NCBI RefSeq assembly: GCF_003350405.1
Contig: NZ_QQAW01000002.1
Location: forward strand, 558,001-622,000
Direction of reading: 5' to 3'
Origin: Gluconacetobacter liquefaciens
Lineage (GTDB): Bacteria > Pseudomonadota > Alphaproteobacteria > Acetobacterales > Acetobacteraceae
Length of the DNA: 64,000 nucleotides
Positions 1 to 8,687 of the stretch are shown here, piece by piece. Numbering within the stretch: the stretch's first letter is position 1; each line of letters starts with the position of its first letter. Under the pieces are notes generated by a model. The model worked only from the letters and a program-made list of their open reading frames with translations, searched no databases and was not told the DNA's origin. The translations under genes were made by a program, and so were the position numbers.

Positions 1-10
1 AGAGGGGATA

Positions 11-628
11 TTACAGGTGGGCGGTGGCGACCGAGGGACGGTTGAGCATGGACATCAGCTCGCGCCTTGTATCGGAATTGCTGCGGAAGACGCCCAGCAT
101 GCGGCTGGTGACCATCGAGACGCCGGGGCGGTGGACGCCGCGCGTGGTCATGCACTGGTGGCCGGCTTCCAGGATCACGGCGACGCCATGCGGTTGCAGC
201 ACGTCGTTGATCGTGTTGGCGATCTGTGCCGTCAGGCGTTCCTGGATCTGCAGACGGCGGGCGAAGGCGTCGACGACGCGGGCCAGTTTCGAGATGCCGA
301 CCACCCGCTTGCTGGGCAGGTAGGCGACATGGGCGACGCCGATGATCGGCACCATGTGGTGTTCGCAATGGCTTTCGAAGCGGATGTCGCGCAGCAGGAC
401 GATCTCGTCGTAATCATCGACCTCGGAGAAGGTGCGAGACAGGATGGCCGACGGGTCCTCGCCATAGCCTTCGAAGAATTCCTCGTAGGAGCGCACGACG
501 CGGCCGGGCGTGTCCAGCAGGCCTTCGCGCGACGGGTCCTCGCCTGCCCAGCGCAGCAGGGTGCGGATCGCATCTTCCGCCTCCTCGCGGGAGGGGCGGA
601 GAAGGGGGGCCTGGGACATTTCGGTCAT
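11..628 (-). CDS. folE: GTP cyclohydrolase I
   Basis: Converts GTP to dihydroneopterin triphosphate, the entry step of folate synthesis, in the cytosol. The 205-residue product has the family zinc ligands: Cys88 and His91 in SHCEHHMVP and Cys159 in GHQCMTTRG. The ATG at 628 is chosen because it gives the normal family length and has an ACAGGA ribosome site just upstream; the open frame runs further back but only into apaG. It is the last gene of the metZ-apaG-folE unit, so its transcription may partly follow the methionine riboswitch. Nothing is missing from the domain. Confidence 0.95.
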   Translation of the reverse strand: MTEMSQAPLLRPSREEAEDAIRTLLRWAGEDPSREGLLDTPGRVVRSYEEFFEGYGEDPSAILSRTFSEVDDYDEIVLLRDIRFESHCEHHMVPIIGVAHVAYLPSKRVVGISKLARVVDAFARRLQIQERLTAQIANTINDVLQPHGVAVILEAGHQCMTTRGVHRPGVSMVTSRMLGVFRSNSDTRRELMSMLNRPSVATAHL

Positions 629-663
629 GAATCCTGTCTTCGCGGAGAAGTGTGCGCGGCGCG

Positions 664-1137
664 TTAGTGGATGATGGTGGGGTGGTAGGGGCAATCCAGG
701 CTGAAGGGGGGAACCTGGACGTCGAACGGCTGGTGTGAGCGGGCGTCGATCATGTGGTAGCGGCCGCGCATGAAACCGGTCGGCGTCTGCAAGCCGGTGC
801 CGGACGTGTATTCGAAGACCTGGCCGGGTTCCAGCACCGGCTGTTCGCCGACCACGCCGTCGCCGTGGACATGCTCCATCCGGCCGGTGCCGTCCATGAT
901 TTCCCATGTACGGCGCAGGAGCTGGACCGTCTCGCTGCCCAGATTCTCGATCCGGATGCGATAGGCCCAGGCGAAGCGGTGTTCCTCGGGTGTGGACTGG
1001 TCGTCCAGCCAGAAGGTCTGCACGACCACGCGGATGGCGTTGGTGGTCGCCTCGTAACAGGGGGCGCCTTCCATGGCCTCCGCCAGAGCGGCATCCGGGT
1101 CCGAGGGCATTCCCGGCGGCGGTCTGTCAATGGCCAT
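664..1137 (-). CDS. apaG: ApaG domain protein
   Basis: Small cytosolic protein of the ApaG family, which has an immunoglobulin-like beta fold. It is linked genetically to Co/Mg resistance and diadenosine-tetraphosphate phenotypes, but its biochemical role is unsettled. The 157 residues are longer than the usual 125-130; the extra ~25 lie at the N-terminus (Pro/Asp/Ala rich) before the domain. Family signatures include the glycine-rich segment [15 protein letters not shown] and the C-terminal [11 protein letters not shown] region. A GGGAA ribosome site precedes the ATG. It lies between metZ and folE with short gaps, so it is probably cotranscribed. Confidence 0.92.
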   Translation of the reverse strand: MAIDRPPPGMPSDPDAALAEAMEGAPCYEATTNAIRVVVQTFWLDDQSTPEEHRFAWAYRIRIENLGSETVQLLRRTWEIMDGTGRMEHVHGDGVVGEQPVLEPGQVFEYTSGTGLQTPTGFMRGRYHMIDARSHQPFDVQVPPFSLDCPYHPTIIH

Positions 1138-1155
1138 GGCGTGGTTCCCGTTGGT

Positions 1156-2349
1156 TCAGCGCGACCGCAGGGCCGCGAGGCCGCGATCGAGGTCGTCTTT
1201 CAGGTCGGCGATATCTTCCAGGCCGACGGAGAAGCGGATTGCGCCGTCGCTGATGCCCAGGCGCGCGCGCTCCTCGGGGCCGATCTTCATGTGCGTGGTG
1301 GTGGCCGGGTGGGTGACCATCGAGCGGGCGTCGCCCAGATTGTTGGAGATCGCGATCAGGCGCAGGGCGTTCATGAAGGCGAATGCGCCTTCCTTGCCGC
1401 CCGCGACCTCGAACGCCACTAGCGTGGAGGCGTCGCTCATCTGGCGTCTGGCCAGTTCGTATTGCGGGTGGTCGGTGCGACCGGGGTAGAAGACGCGAGT
1501 CACGCCTTCGGCGGCAGCCAGATGGTCGGCGACTGCTGAGGCATTTTCGGTCATTGCGCGTACGCGCAGCGGCAGTGTTTCCAGGCCCTTCAGCATTACC
1601 CACGCATTGAACGGCGAGAGGGCGTTGCCGGTGTTGCGGGTGAAGGGTTGCAGCGTTTCGGTGATCCAGTCGCGACGGCCCAGCACTGCGCCGCCCAGTA
1701 CGCGGCCCTGGCCGTCGATATGCTTGGTGCAGGAATAGACGACCACGTCGGCGCCCAGTTCCAGCGGCTTCTGGTAGAGCGGGGTGGCGAAGACGTTATC
1801 GACCACCACCAGCGCACCGGCCTTGTGTGCGAGGTCGGAGATCGCACCGATATCCAGGATATCGAGCATCGGGTTGGACGGGCTCTCCAGCAGCACTGCC
1901 GCGGTCGGGCGGGACAGGGCGGCGGCCCAGGCGTCCAGGTCGTGCCCGTCGACGAATTCGGTCTCCACGCCGTAGCGCGGCAGCAGGTTTGCGACGATCC
2001 AGTGGCACGAGCCGAACAGCGCGCGCGACGCCACGACCCGGTCGCCGGCCTTGACGTGCGACAGCAGCGCTGAGGAGACGGCGCCCATGCCGGTGGATGT
2101 CGCGATACAGGCTTCGGCGCCCTCGAGGTCCGCCAGGCGGGATTCCAGCGCCGCGACGGTGGGATTGCCGAAACGGCTGTACTGGTAATGGACGACATCG
2201 CCGGTGAAGGTGGCCTCGGCCTGCTCGGCATTGTCGTAGACGAAGCCGGATGTGAGGAACATCGCCTCGCTCGTCTCGCCGAAGGGCGTGCGCTCGATGC
2301 CCGCATGCAGCAGGCGGGTGGCGGGGCGGTAGGTGGAGTCGTTGCTCAT
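1156..2349 (-). CDS. metZ: O-succinylhomoserine sulfhydrylase
   Basis: PLP enzyme of the Cys/Met metabolism family (cystathionine gamma-synthase fold). It probably makes homocysteine directly from O-succinylhomoserine and sulfide. The 397-residue product has YSRFGNPT (about 58-64), the cofactor-phosphate segment STGMG (about 85-89) and the PLP Schiff-base Lys209 in YSCTKHIDGQG. The internal ATG at 2349 (MSNDSTYRP) fits the family N-terminus and has GGGAA upstream; an earlier ATG at 2418 would add 23 unconserved residues. A SAM-II riboswitch in the leader supports the methionine assignment over cystathionine lyase. O-acetylhomoserine could also be the substrate. Confidence 0.92.
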   Translation of the reverse strand: MSNDSTYRPATRLLHAGIERTPFGETSEAMFLTSGFVYDNAEQAEATFTGDVVHYQYSRFGNPTVAALESRLADLEGAEACIATSTGMGAVSSALLSHVKAGDRVVASRALFGSCHWIVANLLPRYGVETEFVDGHDLDAWAAALSRPTAAVLLESPSNPMLDILDIGAISDLAHKAGALVVVDNVFATPLYQKPLELGADVVVYSCTKHIDGQGRVLGGAVLGRRDWITETLQPFTRNTGNALSPFNAWVMLKGLETLPLRVRAMTENASAVADHLAAAEGVTRVFYPGRTDHPQYELARRQMSDASTLVAFEVAGGKEGAFAFMNALRLIAISNNLGDARSMVTHPATTTHMKIGPEERARLGISDGAIRFSVGLEDIADLKDDLDRGLAALRSR

Positions 2350-2485
2350 CGTCAGTTCCCGGAACAAAACCGTCAGGAGGCCGAGGCTGGGAGCATCCGG
2401 GTGACGGATAGGCTCCATGGCCCCGCGCCCTGACGCGGAAATCCGACCGTGGAAACCATGACGCCCGCGGAGTCTGGCGGTGTCA

Positions 2486-2546
2486 GGCCTCTTTAGCGCG
2501 TCTGTTTAACCTCGTCGCAAGCCGGCCGATCCAAATCCCGAGGGTC
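2486..2546 (-). promoter_or_regulatory. SAM-II riboswitch in metZ leader
   Basis: On the reverse strand the leader carries the SAM-II landmarks in order: stem strand CCTCG, GATTTG in the first loop, CGGCCGGCTTGC, stem strand CGAGG, GTTAAAC, then GCTAAAGAGGCC. CCTCG and CGAGG pair to form P1, and the 3' GGCC can pair with GGCC in the loop to make the pseudoknot typical of this class. SAM-II aptamers are known in alphaproteobacteria upstream of metA, metX and metZ. The aptamer ends about 135 nt before the chosen metZ ATG. Recognised by eye; a covariance search would settle it. Confidence 0.85.
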
Positions 2547-2674
2547 CGTCGGCCCGCTTGAGAGCCGATGAACGACAGGGTTATTGCGGATCGGGAGGCT
2601 GCTCGTCAACCATCGTGGGGCAGAGGCAGTGGATTGCATCGGGGCGTGCGGTGCGGTATAGGGCTGGTCGCGAC

Positions 2675-2748
2675 GCGGGTGTAGTTCAATGGTAGAACGG
2701 CAGCTTCCCAAGCTGCATACGAGGGTTCGATTCCCTTCACCCGCTCCA
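2675..2748 (+). tRNA. tRNA-Gly (anticodon CCC)
   Basis: Complete cloverleaf: acceptor strands GCGGGTG and CACCCGC, D-arm with GTTCAATGGTAGAAC, anticodon stem GCAGC/GCTGC enclosing TTCCCAA (anticodon CCC, reading GGG), T-arm GAGGGTTCGATTCCCTTC, discriminator T and an encoded CCA (2746-2748). It stands alone on the forward strand between the metZ leader and the iaaA cluster. tRNA genes are common integration sites, but I saw no duplicated 3' end nearby. Confidence 0.97.
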
Positions 2749-2844
2749 GAATCTCTAAAAAATACGCGCTGATACAGTCATCTCTCTGTTTTCTACGCGC
2801 GGCCCGACCGGGTCCCTCCGCTTCGATGCTGTCGGGCTTGCGGC

Positions 2845-3786
2845 TCAGTCCTTGTGGGTGGCGACGAAGAGTGTGCCGTTGGCGTCGATCCAGCCGCGAA
2901 ACATGCCTTCGGTATTGAACTCCGCGTTGATCGTACCCGCCTGGTCGATGGCGATGATGCCGCCGCCGATTCCATATGGCGTGAAGGCCTCCTTCAGGAT
3001 TGCGCTGGTGACGTCGGCGAGCGGGCGGTGCTCGTAACGCATTCGCGCCGCGATTTCGTGTGCCACGACATGGCGCATGAACTGTTCGCCCTGTCCGGTG
3101 CAGGATACGGCGCAGACGCCGTTCCGTGCGTAGGTGCCGGCGCCGATGATGGCGCTGTCGCCCACACGACCGACCGCCTTGTTGGTAAAGCCACCGGTGG
3201 ATGTGGCGGCTGCCAGATTCCCGTTGCAATCCAGTGCGACCGCGCCGACCGTGCCGTGCTTCTCGCTTTCGCTGGCGAAGGTGCCCAGCCGATCGTGCGC
3301 GCGCATTGTTGCCAGGGCTTCTGCCCGGCGCGGCGTGGTGAAATAGGATTGGGGCATTGTTTCCAACCCGTGGGCTGCGGCGTACGCGTCGGCGGCCGGG
3401 CCGGCGAGCATCATGGGAATGTTCTGCTCCATGAGTTGTCGGGCCAGACGCACAGGGTTTCGTACCGCCTGGGCGCCCGCGACGGCGCCTGCCTGAGCAG
3501 TTGCCCCGTCCATGATCGAAGCGTCCAGTTCATGTTGTCCAGCGGCGTTCAGCGCGGCGCCGTGTCCGGCGTTGAAATGCGGGGAATCCTCCAGGACCGT
3601 CACGCAGGCCTCGACGGCCGAGACGGCGGAGCCGCCTTCGGACAGAATCGTGTATCCGACTTCAAGAGCCTTGCGGATGTCTGCGCGTGCGTTGGCCCAT
3701 TCCGCCTCGGACAGGAGGGCGCGGGACATGACGCCGCACCCGCCATGGAGGGCGATGACGGGGCGACTGGGTGATGTCGTGGTCAT
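2845..3786 (-). CDS. iaaA: Isoaspartyl peptidase / L-asparaginase (plant type)
   Basis: N-terminal-nucleophile hydrolase made as a precursor that cuts itself before a threonine; the mature enzyme removes beta-aspartyl (isoaspartyl) residues from dipeptides and also hydrolyses asparagine. The 313-residue protein shows the N-terminal ALHGG segment (12-16), FNAGHGA (71-77), HELDASIMDG (85-94) and the cleavage site KHGTVGA with nucleophile Thr179, followed by STGG (196-199). The ATG at 3786 is chosen by its GGAAAG ribosome site and its ATGA overlap with the CE4 gene stop. It is the last gene of the TonB-POT-CE4-iaaA operon, which points to use on imported peptides. Confidence 0.93.
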   Translation of the reverse strand: MTTTSPSRPVIALHGGCGVMSRALLSEAEWANARADIRKALEVGYTILSEGGSAVSAVEACVTVLEDSPHFNAGHGAALNAAGQHELDASIMDGATAQAGAVAGAQAVRNPVRLARQLMEQNIPMMLAGPAADAYAAAHGLETMPQSYFTTPRRAEALATMRAHDRLGTFASESEKHGTVGAVALDCNGNLAAATSTGGFTNKAVGRVGDSAIIGAGTYARNGVCAVSCTGQGEQFMRHVVAHEIAARMRYEHRPLADVTSAILKEAFTPYGIGGGIIAIDQAGTINAEFNTEGMFRGWIDANGTLFVATHKD

Positions 3787-4700
3787 GATGTCTTTCCGTT
3801 CGATTGGGCCACGCACCAGGTGGCCACTTGTTCGTGCGTGGCGAACCAGACGTCGCCTTTCCGCCGGGCGGCTTCGAGCAAGGAGGCGATGACGCCTATG
3901 CGGCTACGGTGACCGCTGATGTGTGGGTGCAGCGTCAGCAGAAACAGGCCGCCCTCATCATGAGCGCCCTGGAATTCGGCCATGAAGATGTCCAGCACAT
4001 CGCGAGGGGCCGTGTATGGACGTAAGGCCGAGAAGCGGTCGAAATTGAAATAGACGGCGTCGTCCCTGATCCATTCGGGCGGCAGTTCGACGATGCCGGT
4101 GGCTTCTCCGTCCTGCAGCAGTTCGTATGGATCGTCATCGGCCATCAGGCTGCTGTCGTACAGCAGGCCCATCTGACGGATGATGGATAGGGTAGCGACC
4201 GAGAAATCCCAGCTTGCCGTGCGGATGCCGACGACCGGGCTGCGGCTGATATCCTGCAGTACATCACGCGCGCGGGATGTCAGATCCATCTCGGTTTCGG
4301 CATCTAGGTGGGTATTGCGCTCGTGAATCCATGAATGGATACCGATTTCATGCCCGTCGGCGACGATGCCGCGCAATTCCTCGGGGTAGAGGAGGGCTGA
4401 AACGGCCGGGTAGAAAAAAGTTGCCGGAACGCCGTGGCGTTGCAGCATCGCTCGGATGCGTGGCACGCCGCGACGGTTGCCGTAATGGCCCTGGCTGATC
4501 CTCATCGGGCTTTCGTCGCCATCGCGGAGGGGGATCGTGTCGTGGTCCGCATCGAAAGAGATGGCGAAGGCGCAACGTGCGCCGCCCGGCCATGTCGTGG
4601 GATGCAGTGAGCGCCCGGCCCGGGCACGCCCGACGGCCGCGCGCCAGCGGCTTTCGGGCCATCGCCAGGGAGGGAGGGGCACCTCGGGAGGTGTTGTCAT
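3783..4700 (-). CDS. CE4 (NodB-like) polysaccharide deacetylase-family hydrolase
   Basis: Metal-dependent hydrolase with a NodB-homology barrel, 305 residues and no signal peptide, so probably cytosolic. Motif 1 is SFDADHD (Asp50, Asp52) and motif 2 is HEIGIHSWIH (His117, His122, His126), the usual Asp-His-His metal set. The soluble CE4 branch without a signal includes allantoinase-like PuuE and cyclic imide hydrolases besides sugar deacetylases, and the context (peptide importer, isoaspartyl peptidase, creatininase homologue) favours an amide or imide substrate over a polysaccharide. The start ATG overlaps the POT stop by 4 nt (ATGA), and its own stop overlaps the iaaA ATG the same way. Confidence 0.85.
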   Translation of the reverse strand: MTTPPEVPLPPWRWPESRWRAAVGRARAGRSLHPTTWPGGARCAFAISFDADHDTIPLRDGDESPMRISQGHYGNRRGVPRIRAMLQRHGVPATFFYPAVSALLYPEELRGIVADGHEIGIHSWIHERNTHLDAETEMDLTSRARDVLQDISRSPVVGIRTASWDFSVATLSIIRQMGLLYDSSLMADDDPYELLQDGEATGIVELPPEWIRDDAVYFNFDRFSALRPYTAPRDVLDIFMAEFQGAHDEGGLFLLTLHPHISGHRSRIGVIASLLEAARRKGDVWFATHEQVATWCVAQSNGKTS

Positions 4701-6166
4701 GGCAGGATTTCCGGAGGCGTTTCGTCGGTGGAGGGGGAGGTGAGAAGGGCACGGCGCCAATATGCGTCCATCCTGCGGGCGAAGGGGATGAACAGCGCGG
4801 AGGCGAGCGCGACGATGGCCGCGAGTGCGGCGAGATTTCCGAACAGGTGGGCATAGCCGGCGGTTGAAGCTGTGCCGGTGCCCGCTGCTCCGTAGGTGGC
4901 ATCGGTGGCGACGAGGCTGCCGAGATAGCTTGCAAGACCGCCGAGGACGGAAAAGCAGCCCATCAGTCGACCGACCGCATCGGGTGGCGCGTAGCGGGCG
5001 ATGACGGCGAGGCCGAGGGCCGCGATCAGGAGTTCGCCCAGAGAGAACAGCGCATATCCCGCAACCATCCACCAGGGAGAGACCGGGCCAGCCGCTCCTG
5101 CCAGGGCGGCCGTGCGCCACAGGATGAAAGAGCCCGTCAGCAGCACGAAGCCGCACAGGAAGCGGATGGGAACGGAAATAGGGCGCCCTTTTCGCGCCGC
5201 GCTATGGTACAGCGCAGCAAGGCAGGGGGCGAAGATGAGGATCCAGAGATTGTTCAGCGACTGGAACTGGCCGGGCTGCACGATCCAGTCCATGCCCGCC
5301 ATGTGGATGGTGCCTGCGACATGGTCGCGCGCGAAGCCGGTCAGGGACGTTGCGATCTGCTGATTGAACAGGAAGAACAGGATGGCTTCGGCCTGGAGGG
5401 CAAAGGACAGCTTGAGACCCGCGCGCCAGGCCGGTGCCGAGCGCCGGTAAAGTACGATCCAGATCAGAAGAATGGCGGTGGCGGCGATCCAGATGCAGGT
5501 TCTGGCCAGGGTCGGGTAATGCAGCAGCGTGAACGCGGCGCCGATGCCGGCGGCGAGCAGCAGCCACAGGCGGCGATCTGTTGCGCCGGCCGGCGCGGGC
5601 GTAGTGGCCGGCAGTGTCAGCGAGACGGCGAAGCCTGCCCAGAGCACGGCGGCGGAGACGCCGAAGCTCGCCCGCCAGCCGATGTGCACGGCGAGGAAGG
5701 GGATGGCGAGAGCTGCGATCGTCGCCCCGATATTGATGGACATGTAATAGATGGTGAACACGATATCGAGCCGGTCGTCGCCGTCGCTGAAGGCATGACG
5801 CAGCAGGCTGGTGATGTTGGGCTTGAAGATGCCGCCGCCGCAGACCAGGACGGCCAATACGAGGGAGATGCCAGCCGCGCCACCCATGCCGCTGGCTAGC
5901 CCCGTATAACCGGTGGCCAGAAGCGCGAGCGCCACCGCGACGGTGCGCCGGGCGCCCAGGATCCTGTCGCCGAGCCAGCCGCCCAGAACGGGTACGCCGA
6001 ACATGAGGGCGCTGAACGCGCCCCACAGCATGATGGCGCCCTGTTCCGATAGGCCCATGGTCTTGACGAAATACAGGACCGAGACACTTTGCAGGCCATA
6101 GAAACCGAACCGTTCGCACAGTTCGAGTGTCGCGATCCGCAGGAAAATGCGTCGGCGGGATTCCAT
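4697..6166 (-). CDS. POT/PTR2-family proton-coupled peptide transporter
   Basis: Inner-membrane MFS transporter of the proton-dependent oligopeptide family, importing di- or tripeptides with H+. The 489-residue product has the family motif ELCERFGFYG in helix 1 (ExxER), the loop GGWLGDRILGARRT, and the PTR2 signature FTIYYMSINIGA, followed by many hydrophobic helices. ATG at 6166 is preferred; a GTG sits one codon earlier. It begins 4 bases after the TonB receptor stop and overlaps the next gene by ATGA, so the four genes are translationally coupled. The pairing with a TonB receptor suggests uptake of the same ligand across both membranes. The exact substrate is not visible. Confidence 0.92.
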   Translation of the reverse strand: MESRRRIFLRIATLELCERFGFYGLQSVSVLYFVKTMGLSEQGAIMLWGAFSALMFGVPVLGGWLGDRILGARRTVAVALALLATGYTGLASGMGGAAGISLVLAVLVCGGGIFKPNITSLLRHAFSDGDDRLDIVFTIYYMSINIGATIAALAIPFLAVHIGWRASFGVSAAVLWAGFAVSLTLPATTPAPAGATDRRLWLLLAAGIGAAFTLLHYPTLARTCIWIAATAILLIWIVLYRRSAPAWRAGLKLSFALQAEAILFFLFNQQIATSLTGFARDHVAGTIHMAGMDWIVQPGQFQSLNNLWILIFAPCLAALYHSAARKGRPISVPIRFLCGFVLLTGSFILWRTAALAGAAGPVSPWWMVAGYALFSLGELLIAALGLAVIARYAPPDAVGRLMGCFSVLGGLASYLGSLVATDATYGAAGTGTASTAGYAHLFGNLAALAAIVALASALFIPFARRMDAYWRRALLTSPSTDETPPEILP

Positions 6167-6170
6167 CACG

Positions 6171-8510
6171 TCAGAACTTGGCGCTGACGGAGCCGAAAAA
6201 CTGGCGGGGGGAGCCTGCCAGCAGGGATTGGCGGTCGCCCTCCAGGGGGAAGCCCTGTTCGCCCACCGTGGAGATGTATGGTGTGTTCAGTAGGTTGTAG
6301 ACATCGAACGAGACTGAGAGGTCGTGGAAAATGCTCTGCTGGCCGAAGCTGTAGCGTGCGCCGATATTGGTCATCCAGAAGCCGGGTACGCTGGTGTCGT
6401 TCGTGTAACTGAGATAGCGCCGCGAGATGTAGTTTGCATCAAAATGCGCGGAGAGCCCCTGGGAGCTGTAGATCAGGCTCGTTTTATACATGAACTGGGG
6501 ATAGGCGGGAACTTTCTTGCTTTGCAGGTGATAGAGCACGCCCGCGGAGGTGATGTTGTTGTCGTAGGTCGAGTGATTATAACTGATGCTGTTGTCGATC
6601 GCGAGGTGGCGGATCGGACGGATCACGACGTCGGCATCTACGCCGTTCATGGTCACGCCGCCGAGATTGCCGACGGTCGAGGTTGGATTGACCAGCGAGC
6701 CGGAGGCCATAAGACCCAGGCGGTTGGTAAAGTTGGAGCGGTAGGCGTCGACCGAGGCCGATACGACCTTGCCGTAATAATGATAGCCGACGACGTAAGT
6801 CCAGTTCCGTTCAGGATGCAGTGTCCGGCGCGCGACGTCGAATGCCGCCTGGTTCTTGACGCCCCATAGCGAGGGCACGCTGCCTGATTGGTAGCCTTCG
6901 TAAGTGAAGGCGCGCATATTTTCCGCAACGTCGAAATAGATTTCGTGATTCTTGAGAAAATGCCAGTCGATGTTGACGTGCGGCAGGAATGCAGCCGACG
7001 AGGTGACGCTGCCGTTCGGCAACTGATCGACGTGGGTATAGGTGGTGTTGTTTTCGTTCGCGCCGCCGGCTGTTGTGACGATCAGTGATTTGAAACCACC
7101 CGTGATCGCGAGGCCGGGCAGGACGTGATATGTGTCGGTGAGGTGATACTGGACCGTGTTGGTGTTGAAACCCATTCCCCAGACTTGGGCGAACGGGCCA
7201 CCATAGGTGTTGAACGGACCGATGGCACCGATCGGGGCACCCTGACCCAGAACGGGCTCGGAATAATAATATTTACCGATATTGTATGCGTTGTTCTCGA
7301 ACCATACGCCTGTGCGCAGAACGTTGTTTCCGTAAGTGTGTGTCATCTCGGTTGTGAAGCCGAGGCGCCGGACCTGCTCGGGGATGGCCATGAACGACAG
7401 CGGAGCGCCAGTCGGTGAGGCGACGTAAGGGTTGGCCCAGGTCGAATATTCCTGGCTGCCATGGCCATAGAACAGGGTCTTCCAGCGGATATGGTGGCCC
7501 ATGTCGAAATCGAGCGTCAGGCCGCCCAGATAGTCGCGTTCGGCCTGTCCGCCATTGTAATAGGCGGCATCGGCGGGATCGGACAGCGACGCGAAGGACG
7601 AAGGATAGATACCCTGGGCGGCCAGGTAGGCGGTGCGATAGTCGGGTGCGTAATTGTCCAGACGTTGGCCGACCTTGTGCAGCAGTTCGAGCGACAGGTC
7701 CTGATACTCGTACTGTGCGAGGTCGCTCCAGTTGAAAAAGGCCTTGATGCTGCTGTTGTCGCCGATCGGCTGGACGATCTTGGCGTTGACCTGCTGGGTG
7801 AACTGATCGCCGTAGCCCTTCCACTTGTCGCCATCGACGCGCATGTAGGAGATGTAGGCCTTCGTGCCGAAACGGGTGAATGTGCCGGTATCGCCTTTTA
7901 CATAAGTGCGATAGCTGTTGTAGCTGCCGAACATCTGAGAAATGGCGCCGCCAGCCTTGTCGGCCGGATCGGCGGAGTAGAATTCCATCGCGCCGCCGAG
8001 TTCACTGGTCGATGGAAGCGTGACGTCTCCGCCGCCCTGGCTGAGATTCATGCGGGCGATATTGTCCTGCGTGATCGCCGAGTTGACGTCGAGGCCGTTA
8101 TATTTGTTGTACGACTGATCGCCGAGTGGAATGCCATCGAGGGTGGCGCCGAGCTGGCTCTGGTTGAAGCCTCGTACGTAGAACGATTTGGAATAGATAT
8201 CGAGTCCGAGCGGATCGTTCGACACGAAGTTCGCACCCGTCAGGCTACCAAGAATCTTGAGTGGGCTGGTGCCGGCGACGAATCTTTCCATGTCTTTGCG
8301 GGACACGTCGGTGATTGCGCTGTGGGCGGCCCGCAGGGCGGCGGTGACCATAACGCTTTCGTTCTTTGCTGCGGAAGCGGCGTGCGGATGCTCCGGGCCG
8401 GCATGCGGCTTCTGGCGGGGGTGGGCATCCGGTGGCGTTGCGGCCAGGGCGGTCGAGGACAGCAGCATGAAGGCTGCGGCGCTAAGGGGGTTCATCTTTC
8501 TGGTGAACAT
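6171..8510 (-). CDS. TonB-dependent outer-membrane receptor
   Basis: Outer-membrane beta-barrel transporter of 779 residues. A signal peptide covers about residues 1-23 (hydrophobic core ending ALA), followed by a His/Pro-rich linker, a TonB-box-like ESVMVTA, the plug (about 60-180, with SFYVRGFNQSQLGATLDGIP and the glycine-rich end STSELGGAMEF), and a barrel ending in the aromatic C-terminus SVSAKF. There is no FecA-type signalling extension, so control is probably through the divergent GntR gene. It heads the POT-CE4-iaaA operon. The ATG at 8510 is kept; a second ATG at 8495 (MNPLSAAAF) has a closer AGAAAG site and would give a shorter signal peptide. Confidence 0.93.
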   Translation of the reverse strand: MFTRKMNPLSAAAFMLLSSTALAATPPDAHPRQKPHAGPEHPHAASAAKNESVMVTAALRAAHSAITDVSRKDMERFVAGTSPLKILGSLTGANFVSNDPLGLDIYSKSFYVRGFNQSQLGATLDGIPLGDQSYNKYNGLDVNSAITQDNIARMNLSQGGGDVTLPSTSELGGAMEFYSADPADKAGGAISQMFGSYNSYRTYVKGDTGTFTRFGTKAYISYMRVDGDKWKGYGDQFTQQVNAKIVQPIGDNSSIKAFFNWSDLAQYEYQDLSLELLHKVGQRLDNYAPDYRTAYLAAQGIYPSSFASLSDPADAAYYNGGQAERDYLGGLTLDFDMGHHIRWKTLFYGHGSQEYSTWANPYVASPTGAPLSFMAIPEQVRRLGFTTEMTHTYGNNVLRTGVWFENNAYNIGKYYYSEPVLGQGAPIGAIGPFNTYGGPFAQVWGMGFNTNTVQYHLTDTYHVLPGLAITGGFKSLIVTTAGGANENNTTYTHVDQLPNGSVTSSAAFLPHVNIDWHFLKNHEIYFDVAENMRAFTYEGYQSGSVPSLWGVKNQAAFDVARRTLHPERNWTYVVGYHYYGKVVSASVDAYRSNFTNRLGLMASGSLVNPTSTVGNLGGVTMNGVDADVVIRPIRHLAIDNSISYNHSTYDNNITSAGVLYHLQSKKVPAYPQFMYKTSLIYSSQGLSAHFDANYISRRYLSYTNDTSVPGFWMTNIGARYSFGQQSIFHDLSVSFDVYNLLNTPYISTVGEQGFPLEGDRQSLLAGSPRQFFGSVSAKF

Positions 8511-8610
8511 ATGCGTGCCTGCGTCTCCGTTGCGTCATGTCGGGTCGTCGGGTCCGCTGGCTGGTCATTTATTGACCGGAACGAACCGTTATCGGATTAA
8601 GCACACAATA

Positions 8611-8672
8611 TGTTACTCTTCAATGATACAAGATGACCAAAATTGGCGATTTTAGCATCATTGTATGTAACA
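8611..8672. promoter_or_regulatory. Candidate operator: spaced inverted repeat in divergent promoter region
   Basis: The AT-rich gap between the divergent TonB-receptor and GntR genes holds two half-sites: TGTTACTCTTCAATGAT (8611-8627) and ATCATTGTATGTAACA (8657-8672). The reverse complement of the second, TGTTACATACAATGAT, matches the first except in the middle. Arms this long, 29 nt apart between two divergent promoters, suggest binding by the adjacent GntR protein; this is inference only. Confidence 0.5.
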
Positions 8673-8687
8673 AATTTCCATTCTAAT

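Noticed and set aside
2675-2748. tRNA-Gly as attachment site of an integrated island carrying the peptide cluster
   Set aside because: No integrase and no duplicated tRNA 3' end were seen within the following 8 kb, and base composition does not change.
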